From: JBFLYE01 sp040756715 [NCBI: bacterium]
Lineage (GTDB): Bacteria; UBA9089; UBA9088
DNA length: 18,837 nucleotides
Reading direction: 5' to 3'
NCBI GenBank assembly: GCA_040756715.1
Contig: JBFLYE010000207.1
Location: 12,726-31,562 of the forward strand
Below, in pieces: positions 1-7,259 of this stretch. The translations under genes and the position numbers were made by a program. The notes beneath the pieces were generated by a model, which made no database searches, was not told the origin of the DNA, and was given only the letters and a program-made list of their open reading frames with translations. Every line of letters begins with the position of its first letter. Positions within the stretch are counted from its first letter, which is position 1.

Positions 1-396
1 CAAAAAATCGCATTTTAAGAAAATATTGTTTGCTTTCTTCAATATCACCAGAAATATATTTTAGATAGGAGAGGTAAAAAAGGCATTGAACAAAATCAAA
101 AACCTCTTTATTCATAAGAGATGATATAAATTTCAGATATTTCGCAACCTTAACCTTAAGTTTCTCCTTTTTTCCCTTCAGAAGGACTCCCAAGATTATA
201 AAGAATACCTTTTATCCTTCTCATTTAAGAGAAGATTATATCTCTCCTTCCTCTTCTTTGACTATTCTTCCCTATCATTGCTAAAAAGACAAACATCCCC
301 CTTTTACCTCCAAGCCAACTCTAAGCCAAGAGTCTTTAGTATCTCCTTAAGTTCTCCTTCAGGTGGAGGTGCCCTAACAAATTCTTTCTCATTAAG
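1..396 (-). pseudogene. Decayed coding sequence of unknown family, running off the left edge
   Basis: Reading leftwards from about 396, one frame stays protein-like (it opens with LNEKEFVRAPPPEGELKEIL) but is interrupted by two in-frame stops near 312 and 268. A third stop near 212 is bypassed by a one-base frame change. From 211 to the window edge the shifted frame is open for about 70 codons, rich in Leu, Lys and Phe, with a helical, TPR-like look (segment SGDIEESKQYFLKM at the edge). No convincing ATG or ribosome binding site heads that open frame; a TTG at 193 is the only candidate. I do not recognise the family. The stops and the frame change argue for a dead gene, but the edge-proximal part could be the start of a shorter live gene continuing outside the window. 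Confidence 0.35.
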
Positions 397-452
397 TTAA
401 ACTGTCAAAGAGCAATTTTTGAGAAACGAACTTCAAGGTTGCGAAAAATAAG

Positions 453-530
453 AAATTTTAGAACATCCCTTGCACTGATATATTTTGTTAGCAGAGGAAA
501 CATCTCATAAGAGTGTTGTGAAAAGCCATG
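453..530 (-). pseudogene. Remnant of a second B12-binding radical SAM gene (C-terminal fragment)
   Basis: The minus-strand frame from 530 reads GFSQHSYEMFPLLTKYISAR followed by DVLKF, which matches GFSQHSYETLPLPTKYISAK plus EVLKF in the intact radical SAM protein encoded at 2294-3817 (DNA around 2455-2533). The DNA is also clearly similar, including an identical stretch covering ttgcactgatatattttgtt. Homology begins abruptly beside the end of the transketolase C-terminal gene and stops after KF; the frame then runs on without homology and ends in a stop at about 407. The fragment has no start, no cluster motif and no B12 domain, so it cannot be functional. It is a scar of a duplication or recombination event in the polysaccharide locus. 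Confidence 0.8.
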
Positions 531-536
531 GTCAGA

Positions 537-1469
537 TCATGCCAAAAACTCTATTATTTGTCTTTCCATACTTTCTTTATCCACCCCATAATAACTTCTA
601 ATAATTTCCCTTCCGCCATATTTATAACAGTACCCTCTATCTATAGGCAAGCCTATACGTTTGACAGGAATCAGAAGGTCATTATCATTCAAGACCTCGC
701 AGACCAAACTACCAAATCCTCCTGATAGAAAATGTTCTTCCAAAGTGATTAGTTTTTTTGCTCCTTTAATAATCTTAAGGAATAAGCTTACATTTATTGG
801 CAAGGTATAAACATCTATCACACCCACATTAATCTTTTTCCTTTTAAGTTTATCAGCAATATCCAGGGCAGCGTGTGTCATGCAGCCTGTAGAGACTATG
901 TAATAATCCTTGCTCTCTTTTAACACACATAATCCTTCAGTAAAATCAGAATTTCTATCGTAGAGGTTCGGAAAGACCCCTCTGTCTAATCTTACATAGT
1001 TGGGCATTTTCATCTTACAAGATATTTCTGCAATAGCAGAGGCCATAACGCTATCAGTCACACTGTGTATGGTTATGTGAGGCATTGCTCTCAAGATGGC
1101 TATGTCTTCAGTAATATGATGTGTTGGTCCTGAATCATCATAACCAAACCCTGCCCCAACACCGACAAGGGTTAGGGGTATCTTCATAATAGCATTATTA
1201 ACCCTTATCTGCTCCAGACACCGCAGGGTTATAAAAGGGGCTATCGCATATACAAAGACCTTCTTTCCGCTCAATGTTAATCCAGTGGCTATCAATATCC
1301 CATTCTGTTCTGCAATACCAACATTGACAAAATGTGATGGTAAATCTCTCCTAAAATTATCCAATGCTGACGCCCCCATATCAGCAGAAATCACAATAAT
1401 ATCTTTATTCTTCAGTGCTATTTCATATACCTTATTCCAAAATGCATCTCTTTGGGTCATATTATTCAT
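537..1469 (-). CDS. Split transketolase, C-terminal subunit (pyrimidine-binding and C-terminal domains)
   Basis: A 310-residue protein equal to the second half of a full transketolase. It carries the catalytic glutamate context GIAEQN that activates the thiamine diphosphate aminopyrimidine ring, the THHITEDIAILR segment of the Pyr domain, and a C-terminal Rossmann-like domain (LITLEEHFLSGGFGS). I chose the ATG at 1469 because GGAG (1481-1484) lies about 11 bases upstream; a longer reading begins with TTG at 1490 inside the upstream gene. The start overlaps the stop of the N-terminal subunit by 8 bases, so the two halves should be translationally coupled and form a heterotetramer. In a polysaccharide locus it may make sedoheptulose 7-phosphate or transfer a two-carbon unit to a keto sugar; the sequence alone does not decide. 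Confidence 0.9.
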   Translation of the reverse strand: MNNMTQRDAFWNKVYEIALKNKDIIVISADMGASALDNFRRDLPSHFVNVGIAEQNGILIATGLTLSGKKVFVYAIAPFITLRCLEQIRVNNAIMKIPLTLVGVGAGFGYDDSGPTHHITEDIAILRAMPHITIHSVTDSVMASAIAEISCKMKMPNYVRLDRGVFPNLYDRNSDFTEGLCVLKESKDYYIVSTGCMTHAALDIADKLKRKKINVGVIDVYTLPINVSLFLKIIKGAKKLITLEEHFLSGGFGSLVCEVLNDNDLLIPVKRIGLPIDRGYCYKYGGREIIRSYYGVDKESMERQIIEFLA

Positions 1470-2301
1470 AACTACCAAATCTCCTTTCAAGTTCCATCAT
1501 TGCTTTTTTTGCAGCTTCTCCTTTCGGTGCAATACCATGCCACAAAGGTTTATAACAAAGCGATTCTACACCTTCTCCTTTCACTGTATCTGCAATTATC
1601 ACAAAAGGTTTGCTTAACTTCCTTGAACGTAGTGGCAACAATGTGGCTCTTATCTCCTCTATGGAATGTCCATCTATGCGTACCACTTCCCATCCGAAAG
1701 ACTTCCATTTTTCCTCCATTGGCTCTAATGCTATAAGACTCTCAGTAAAATCGGTAACACACAAGTAATTTCTATCAATAATAGCCACCAAGTTATTTAG
1801 CCTGTTATGGGCAGCAAAGAGCGCCGTTTCCCATACTGAACCTTCATAACACTCGCCATCTCCCAGTAAGGTAAAGACAAGATAGAGATCGCGGTTCATT
1901 TTAGCGCCCAAGGCAATTCCTGCAGCAGTTCCGAACCCTTGCCCCAATGAACCCACTGTGAGTTCAACCCCTGGAACATCCCGTTGCAAATGAACTCCAA
2001 ATTTACCATCTTTTTGAGCAAACTTATCCAACTCTTTAGAATCAAAATATCCACAATCTGCAAGAATAGCGTACAAAACAGGACTGGCATGGCCTTTACT
2101 TAAAATAAATCTATCCCGCTCTTCCCAATCAGGATTGTTAGGATCATGCCTTAAAATATTTCCATAATATAAAACAACGAGAATATCCGTACATGACAAC
2201 GATGAAGTAATATGCCCTGTTTCTGCTTTAATACACATCTCAAGCACGGTCTTTCTTATCTGGTATGACTTTTTCTTAAGCTTGGAAACTATCTCATTCA
2301 T
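1462..2301 (-). CDS. Split transketolase, N-terminal subunit (TPP diphosphate-binding domain)
   Basis: A 279-residue protein matching the first half of transketolase. It has the TPP diphosphate/metal motif GDGECYEGSVWE followed by NN (HNRLNNLVAIID), the early GH histidine context (AETGHITSSLS) and SKGHASPVLYA. The helix normally reading SGHPGGSLS is here TGHITSSLS, and the DxNxxQ-type segment reads DRNYLCVTDFTE, so the substrate pocket differs somewhat from housekeeping enzymes. It starts 8 bases inside the end of the radical SAM gene, with AAGGAG about 5 bases upstream of the ATG. It works with the downstream C-terminal subunit. Split transketolases occur in archaea and in many bacterial sugar-modification loci; the sugar-nucleotide genes upstream favour a specialised role here. 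Confidence 0.9.
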   Translation of the reverse strand: MNEIVSKLKKKSYQIRKTVLEMCIKAETGHITSSLSCTDILVVLYYGNILRHDPNNPDWEERDRFILSKGHASPVLYAILADCGYFDSKELDKFAQKDGKFGVHLQRDVPGVELTVGSLGQGFGTAAGIALGAKMNRDLYLVFTLLGDGECYEGSVWETALFAAHNRLNNLVAIIDRNYLCVTDFTESLIALEPMEEKWKSFGWEVVRIDGHSIEEIRATLLPLRSRKLSKPFVIIADTVKGEGVESLCYKPLWHGIAPKGEAAKKAMMELERRFGSYE

Positions 2302-3817
2302 TTTTTCTCCTTGGTAGATAATTATTCTCTAATATTTTCCTTTCCAGTTTTATGTTTAACATTTTTTGGATATGGTCTTTTACTTTTTCGTGAAATTTCT
2401 TACTTATTATATCGACGTATACAGGATTTGTAAAGTACTTATAAAATGCTTCATCTCTAAATTTTAAGACTTCTTTTGCACTGATATATTTTGTTGGAAG
2501 GGGCAATGTTTCATAAGAGTGTTGTGAAAAGCCATTCCAATTTTTTGGAAGTTCCCAACCTTCTTTAATAGCAATATCATATAATCTTGAACCTGGATAT
2601 CCCATCACAGAATAAAAGTTTGCAAACTCACAATTTAAATCCATTGCAAGCTGGAGTGTCTCTTTCATTGTATTTATATCGTCTTCTGGCAGTCCAAACA
2701 TATAATTACCAAGGACGTATATATCATTTGCCTGTATCATCTTTACTATATCTTTTATATCTTTTTTAATCTTTTTGTTTACCGAAGCTCTAACCCTTTC
2801 GTTACCTGATTCTATACCAAGGCATATCCAGTTTACACCGGCCTTCTTCATTTTTTTTAATAATTGCTCTTTAATTGTATCAACCCTTCCATATACCCAG
2901 AGATTTAAATCATAACCTCTCTCAATCATCAGATCACAGAACTTCTCTACCCTTGTGGAGGATAATATGAAAAGCTCATCATCAAATCTTATATTTCTAA
3001 CTTTATATTTATTAACTAGGGTATCAATCCATGAGGCTACCTTATCCAGAGACCAGTATCTTATTTTTGGCTTTCCGAATGTCGCATTTATACAGCAATA
3101 GTGGCATGAGTAAGGACATCCTAAAGAGGTATTTATTGCCGCATATGGTGTTCTAATATCGGAAAAATCTTCTTTTTTGCTTTTTCCAGCGTCCTGAAAA
3201 CAATGCATATTATGTGCTCTATAATTTGTAAGGGGCGGTAGTAAATCCCATGCATAATCATCTAACTCTTCATCTAAGTCTTCAATGAGGGAAGAAGGCC
3301 CTATAAAGTCTACAGAGCCATTTTTTCTAAACCATAACCCCTTTATGTTTTTTATATCTTCCTTTCCTTTTATATAATTTATTAAACCGTCTATAGTATA
3401 GGCTCCTTCTCCCTGGATCACAAAGTCAATATTTACCTCCCTAAGTGTCCTTTCTGGTAAGGCAGAGGGATGAATTCCTCCCATAGCAATAGAAACATCT
3501 TTATTATATTTTTTTATATCCTCTGCTATTTTAATAGCAGCAGGCATTGTCTGGGTTGACGCACAAGGATTATGGCCATAGACCATCATGATGATTAGCT
3601 CGGGATTGTATTTACTCATTATCTCCTTTGCTGTATCTTCATTCCAACCTTCAACATTCACATCGTAGATTGCCACAGGATATCCTTTTTTTCTTGTATA
3701 GTTGGCTAATAACATTGTCCATACAGGTGTAGAAATAGCTGTGTATTTTTCAGATGATAGGTTTTGATATGTTTTTTTATGACTGCCAGGATTTATAAAT
3801 AAAATCTCTACACTCAT
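2294..3817 (-). CDS. B12-binding-domain radical SAM protein (BchE-like family), polysaccharide locus
   Basis: A 507-residue protein. Residues about 1-160 look like a cobalamin-binding Rossmann domain (VEILFINPGS, MGGIHPSALPE, FVIQGEGAYT). The usual DxHxxG cobalt-ligand motif reads DVNVEG, so the lower-ligand His is absent and any B12 would be bound base-off. The radical SAM core follows, with the [4Fe-4S] motif CPYSCHYC at residues 234-241 and an extra Cys at 242, plus GIESGNERV and YMFGLPEDD of the TIM-barrel half. The C-terminal region (about 420-507) is unassigned. The ATG at 3817 overlaps the stop of the upstream fucose-synthase fragment (TAATG), with GGAGG at 3830-3834. Methyl transfer or another C-C or rearrangement step on a sugar or lipid is possible, but the substrate is unknown. 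A fragment of a paralogue lies at 453-530. Confidence 0.85.
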   Translation of the reverse strand: MSVEILFINPGSHKKTYQNLSSEKYTAISTPVWTMLLANYTRKKGYPVAIYDVNVEGWNEDTAKEIMSKYNPELIIMMVYGHNPCASTQTMPAAIKIAEDIKKYNKDVSIAMGGIHPSALPERTLREVNIDFVIQGEGAYTIDGLINYIKGKEDIKNIKGLWFRKNGSVDFIGPSSLIEDLDEELDDYAWDLLPPLTNYRAHNMHCFQDAGKSKKEDFSDIRTPYAAINTSLGCPYSCHYCCINATFGKPKIRYWSLDKVASWIDTLVNKYKVRNIRFDDELFILSSTRVEKFCDLMIERGYDLNLWVYGRVDTIKEQLLKKMKKAGVNWICLGIESGNERVRASVNKKIKKDIKDIVKMIQANDIYVLGNYMFGLPEDDINTMKETLQLAMDLNCEFANFYSVMGYPGSRLYDIAIKEGWELPKNWNGFSQHSYETLPLPTKYISAKEVLKFRDEAFYKYFTNPVYVDIISKKFHEKVKDHIQKMLNIKLERKILENNYLPRRKNE

Positions 3818-4111
3818 TACAGATTACATCCTCCCTGGTTAACTAAGAACCAATTATAGGTCTTTCTTAGTCCATCCTTCATGGAAGTTTGAGGCTTCCA
3901 TCCTAAGTCTAAAAATCTTGAACTGTCCAACAGTTTTCTTAACGCACATCGGTTTACTTCTGTCCCAGAGAATTCTACCTTCAAATTCTACAATCTTTGC
4001 TATAATTATTGCAAGCTCTTTTATCGAATAATCAATTCCAGTGCCTATATTATAATGAGTATTTTGTAATTTTTCTACATTTTTCACGACAAAAATTATA
4101 TCCCGCACCAC
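3817..4111 (-). pseudogene. Frameshifted C-terminal fragment of a second GDP-L-fucose synthase
   Basis: The frame from 4111 (GTG) gives IIFVVKNVEKLQNTHYNIGT, then SIKELAIIIAKIVEFEGRI and SKP, which aligns with the C-terminal third of GDP-L-fucose synthase, including the intact homologue at 6336-7259. After SKP the frame goes wrong and ends early at 3854. Removing one base from the A-run read from positions 3934-3937 restores LLDSSRFLDLGWKPQTSMKD, then LRKTYNWFLVN, ending at a stop at 3817-3819. So there are two lesions: loss of the N-terminal two thirds (Rossmann and catalytic residues) and a single-base frameshift. The restored stop overlaps the radical SAM ATG, so this gene was once coupled to it. 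A sequencing error could explain the frameshift but not the missing N-terminus. Confidence 0.85.
3830..3834 (-). promoter_or_regulatory. Ribosome binding site of the radical SAM gene
   Basis: GGAGG on the minus strand, about 12 bases upstream of the ATG at 3817 and inside the 3' end of the fucose-synthase fragment. It supports independent translation of the radical SAM gene although the upstream gene is broken. Confidence 0.6.
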
Positions 4112-4132
4112 TGGTCACTAAAAAAATATTAT

Positions 4133-5332
4133 TCATTGGAATTCTTCCAAAAATTCCTCAATGGTATTGATAATATAATTACATTCTTTTCTACCTAAAT
4201 CCTGATGAACGCCAATATGAATAGCATTTTCTCCCATGTATTCAGAATGTGGGAAATCCCCCAGCTTATATCCTAAAAATGTAAAGCCTGGACATTGGGT
4301 TGGCATAGATGAAAACAGGCTTCTTGTGTCAATCCCCTTTTTCTCAAGATAAGAAACAAACTCATTTCTTGTAAAATTAGCTTTTTCCTGAATAATAATA
4401 GGCAATGCATGTGGGCCTATCTCCTCATAAGGCTCTTTTTCTATTGAGGTAAGATAGGGAGAAAATTTCCTAAATTTCTCCATAAGATAATAAAGATTTC
4501 CCCTTCTTTTCTCAAGAATCTCATTATATATCTCAAGATTTCCTATGCCAATGGCTGCCTCTAACTCATTCATCTTTGAGGAAAAACCTATTCTTTCAAA
4601 GATAAACCTAATGTCAGTATTATCTCCAAAACTAAACCTTTTTGGACAATAAGAAGAAGAAATATTAAGGACACAAGATTCACATTTACAGGCTCTACCA
4701 TGGCTCCTTAAAGACCTTAATACCTCTGCAAAATCTGGATTATTGGTAGTAATAATTCCGCCTTCAATGGTAGTGATGATGTGGGCTATATATAAGCTGA
4801 AAGCACCCATATCCCCTAATGTCCCTGCCTTTCTATTTTTATAAGTTGCTCCATGTGCCTCTGCTGCATCCTCAATTACATAAAGATTGTGCTTTTTTGC
4901 TATAGTATAAATTGTATCCATCTCTGCTGGCTTTCCCATTAAATGAACCGGCATAATCGCCCTTGTTTTTTCTGAAATCGCATCTTCAATTCTTTCTGTG
5001 TCTATGTTTAGGGTAATTCTATCTATATCAACAAAAACAGGGGTAAAGCCAGCTTGTAATACAGCATTGCCTGTGCCGGCAAAGGATAAGGCGGGAAGGA
5101 TAATCTCATCCCCTCTATTTGCACCGAAATCATACAATACCGCCAATGCCAATGCATCGGCATCAGTGCCACTGCTTACCGCTATAGCCTCCTTTGTTCC
5201 CAATAATTCAGCAAACCTTTTCTCAAACTCCCTAACATACTTCCCAGAAGACAATCTATTTGTTTCCAAGACTTCATTGATTATTTTCCTGGATTTTTCT
5301 GTTATTGATATTGTTCCAAAGGGAATTCGCAT
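4133..5332 (-). CDS. DegT/DnrJ/EryC1-fold sugar 3-dehydratase-like protein (ColD/RfbH type, PLP lysine replaced by His)
   Basis: A 399-residue fold-type I PLP-family protein. Sugar aminotransferases of this family have a Schiff-base lysine before the glycine-rich TTxEGG segment; here the segment is SLYIAHIITTIEGG, with His184 at the lysine position. That His is the hallmark of PMP-dependent 3-dehydratases such as ColD and E1/RfbH, which remove the C3 hydroxyl of 4-keto-6-deoxy nucleotide sugars. A Cys-rich loop, CKCESC at residues 215-220 plus Cys229 in CPKRF, aligns with the [2Fe-2S] loop of E1/RfbH, but the first E1 ligand position (EDAAEA) is Ala157. The ATG at 5332 is preferred: it overlaps the upstream stop as TAATG and is directly followed by the family N-terminus RIPFGTISITE. 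A TTG at 5386 would add 18 unlikely residues. The upstream dehydratase would supply the 4-keto substrate. Confidence 0.85.
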   Translation of the reverse strand: MRIPFGTISITEKSRKIINEVLETNRLSSGKYVREFEKRFAELLGTKEAIAVSSGTDADALALAVLYDFGANRGDEIILPALSFAGTGNAVLQAGFTPVFVDIDRITLNIDTERIEDAISEKTRAIMPVHLMGKPAEMDTIYTIAKKHNLYVIEDAAEAHGATYKNRKAGTLGDMGAFSLYIAHIITTIEGGIITTNNPDFAEVLRSLRSHGRACKCESCVLNISSSYCPKRFSFGDNTDIRFIFERIGFSSKMNELEAAIGIGNLEIYNEILEKRRGNLYYLMEKFRKFSPYLTSIEKEPYEEIGPHALPIIIQEKANFTRNEFVSYLEKKGIDTRSLFSSMPTQCPGFTFLGYKLGDFPHSEYMGENAIHIGVHQDLGRKECNYIINTIEEFLEEFQ

Positions 5333-6339
5333 TATTTTGCTACAGTAAGAGCCTTCCAGGGAGCATAAGATAATTCTTCCCTCCAATACTCTAATAGGTC
5401 ATTAAGGGTCTTTTCAAAAGGAATCTCTGGCTGCCAACCTGTTTTATTTTTAAATTTATCAATACAGGGTATTTGCAATGTTACATCAGATGGTCTTAAG
5501 CGAGCAGGGTCAACTTCTATTTTTATATCCTTCACGGAAGAAAGCCCAATTAGTCTATTTAACATTTCGCCCACACTCATTGTCTCCTTTCCTCCTATAT
5601 TATAAACCTCTCCAGGTGGGCATTTATTTACCAATATCCAATACGCTCTCACGGCATCCTTAACATCCAAAAATGTCCGAATGCTCTCCAAATTTCCTAC
5701 CTTAATTACAGGTGGGATTAAATTTTTTTCAATTGAGGCAATTTGTTTGGCAAAACTAGACTCGGCAAAGACCTCACCCCGGCGTGGGCCAGTGTGGGTA
5801 AAAAGCCTTGTTCTTATTGTCTTAATCTTCCAAGATAACCAATATTGAAGACCAAGCATATCTTCAGCAACCTTGCTTACCGCATAAGGAGAAGCTGGTC
5901 TAAAGGGATTTTCTTCCTTTATGGGAACCTCATCCTCTTTTACTTGGCCATAACATTCCGATGATGAACAAATATGGACTATGGGGTCGTAGTTTAAGCT
6001 AAATTTTAATTCTTTTACTGCCTCTAATAAATTGCAGGTTCCGAGAACATTTGCCTGTAGGGTAGCAATGGGTGAGCTAAAACTAAAATCAACATATGAT
6101 TGTGCGGCAAGATGAAAGATAACCTCGGGTTTTTCTTCTCTTAAGATGGCTTTCAAAGAAGGGATGTCCAATAAGTCGCCATAGCATAATTTAATCTTGT
6201 CAAGAATGTGTTTTATATTTTCTACCGGAGCTCGCCAACGCACTAAGCCTAAAATTTTATTTTCAGCAAAATTTGTAATAATATATTCTGCCAGATGGCT
6301 TCCCACAAACCCGGTTATGCCTGTAATTAAAATTTTCAT
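5332..6339 (-). CDS. gmd: GDP-mannose 4,6-dehydratase-type SDR (sugar-nucleotide 4,6-dehydratase)
   Basis: A 335-residue extended SDR. It has the NAD(P)-binding motif GITGFVG at residues 7-13, the SSSEC catalytic segment (Ser/Glu near 126-128), YxxxK as Tyr152/Lys156, and the GMD-like elements GPRRGEVF and RPSDV. THTGP and the C-terminal LLEYWRE also recall GDP-4-keto-6-deoxymannose reductase (RMD), so reductase activity cannot be excluded. Expected reaction: dehydration of GDP-mannose, or of GDP-manno-heptose given the neighbours, to the 4-keto-6-deoxy sugar. The start at 6339 gives a 4-base ATGA overlap with the upstream gene and places the nucleotide-binding motif at the normal distance; an earlier start at 6354 adds only MVSKT. 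The stop overlaps the next ATG. At 335 residues it is somewhat shorter than E. coli Gmd (373). Confidence 0.82.
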   Translation of the reverse strand: MKILITGITGFVGSHLAEYIITNFAENKILGLVRWRAPVENIKHILDKIKLCYGDLLDIPSLKAILREEKPEVIFHLAAQSYVDFSFSSPIATLQANVLGTCNLLEAVKELKFSLNYDPIVHICSSSECYGQVKEDEVPIKEENPFRPASPYAVSKVAEDMLGLQYWLSWKIKTIRTRLFTHTGPRRGEVFAESSFAKQIASIEKNLIPPVIKVGNLESIRTFLDVKDAVRAYWILVNKCPPGEVYNIGGKETMSVGEMLNRLIGLSSVKDIKIEVDPARLRPSDVTLQIPCIDKFKNKTGWQPEIPFEKTLNDLLEYWREELSYAPWKALTVAK

Positions 6340-7259
6340 TGTTTTAGATACCAATTGTAGGTTTTAAAGAGACCCTCTTTTAATGATATTTTTGCCTGCC
6401 ATCCGAGATTTCTCAATCTAGTTCCATCAAGCACCTTATAAGCCATACCATCGGGTTTTTCTATATCAAAGATAATTTCACCCTTAAAGTTCACTATCTC
6501 CTTTATAAGATAAGCAAGCTCTTTTATAGAAACCCCCTCTTGTGTCCCTATATTGATAATATCTGATTTATTATAACCTTCCATTAGAAAAATAGAGGCA
6601 TCTGCAAGATCATCAACATAGATAAACTCCCTTATTGGCTTACCTGTTCCCCATAGGACAACATTATTTTCACCCTTTATCTTTGCATTGTGAAACTTTT
6701 TTATCAAGGCTGGAATTACATGGGAATCATCAAGGTCAAAGTTATCATTTGGACCATAAGCATTGGTTGGTATAGCAGAGATAAAATTTGTATTGTATTC
6801 TTGATTATAAGCCTCGCACATCTTTATTCCAGCAATCTTAGCCACCGCGAAGGCTTCATTGGTAGGTTCTAAATACCCTGAAAGAAGATTCTCCTCTTTT
6901 ATTGGCTTTTGATATTCACAAGGATAGCAACAGGCGCAACCAAAGAATAAGAGCTTTTTAACCTTATAGAGATATGCTGAATGGATAATATTGCTCTGGA
7001 TTAAAAGATTTTCATAGATAAACTTGGCAGGAAACCTCATATTTGCATTTATCCCTCCCACCCGAGCGGCTGCTAAAAAAACATATTCTGGCCTTTCTTC
7101 TTGAAAAAATCTTTCTACTTCCGATTGACGGGTCAGATCAAGTTCTTGGGAGGTTTTTGTAACTATATTTGTATATCCTTTATTTTTAAGCTTAAGAAGG
7201 ATTGCTTGCCCAATCAAACCTTTATGCCCTGCAATATAGATTTTTTCCTCCCTTTCCAT
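6336..7259 (-). CDS. fcl: GDP-L-fucose synthase-like SDR with altered catalytic residues
   Basis: A 307-residue protein aligning end to end with GDP-L-fucose synthase (WcaG/Fcl). Conserved landmarks are GHKGLIG near the N-terminus, AAARVGGINAN, NLLSGYLEPTNE, AKIAGIK, PTNAYGPNDNF and SHVIPALIKKFH. In E. coli numbering the catalytic Ser107 (GSSC) is Cys (GCAC, residue 108 here) and Tyr136 is Phe (NEAFAVAK, residue 137). Lys140, Cys109 and His179 are kept (Lys141, Cys110, His180). I read the Phe codon TTC directly on the minus strand. The family epimerises at C3/C5 and reduces C4 of GDP-4-keto-6-deoxymannose; loss of the Tyr/Ser pair should impair reduction but could leave epimerisation. It shares one base with hddA (TAATG) and overlaps gmd by four. 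Confidence 0.85.
   Translation of the reverse strand: MEREEKIYIAGHKGLIGQAILLKLKNKGYTNIVTKTSQELDLTRQSEVERFFQEERPEYVFLAAARVGGINANMRFPAKFIYENLLIQSNIIHSAYLYKVKKLLFFGCACCYPCEYQKPIKEENLLSGYLEPTNEAFAVAKIAGIKMCEAYNQEYNTNFISAIPTNAYGPNDNFDLDDSHVIPALIKKFHNAKIKGENNVVLWGTGKPIREFIYVDDLADASIFLMEGYNKSDIINIGTQEGVSIKELAYLIKEIVNFKGEIIFDIEKPDGMAYKVLDGTRLRNLGWQAKISLKEGLFKTYNWYLKQ

Noticed and set aside
297-396. Resemblance of the segment around EFVRAPPPEGELKEILKTLG to the C-terminal region of ArsC/Spx proteins
   Set aside because: The match is short and made of common residues, the catalytic cysteine region is absent and stops follow; too weak to name a family.
528-725. Plus-strand 65-codon open frame opposite the transketolase C-terminus
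   Set aside because: It is antisense to conserved transketolase sequence, with no recognisable motif.
5333-5386. Longer DegT-like protein starting with TTG at 5386
   Set aside because: The extra 18 residues are out-of-frame gmd sequence; the ATG at 5332 in a TAATG overlap fits the family N-terminus.
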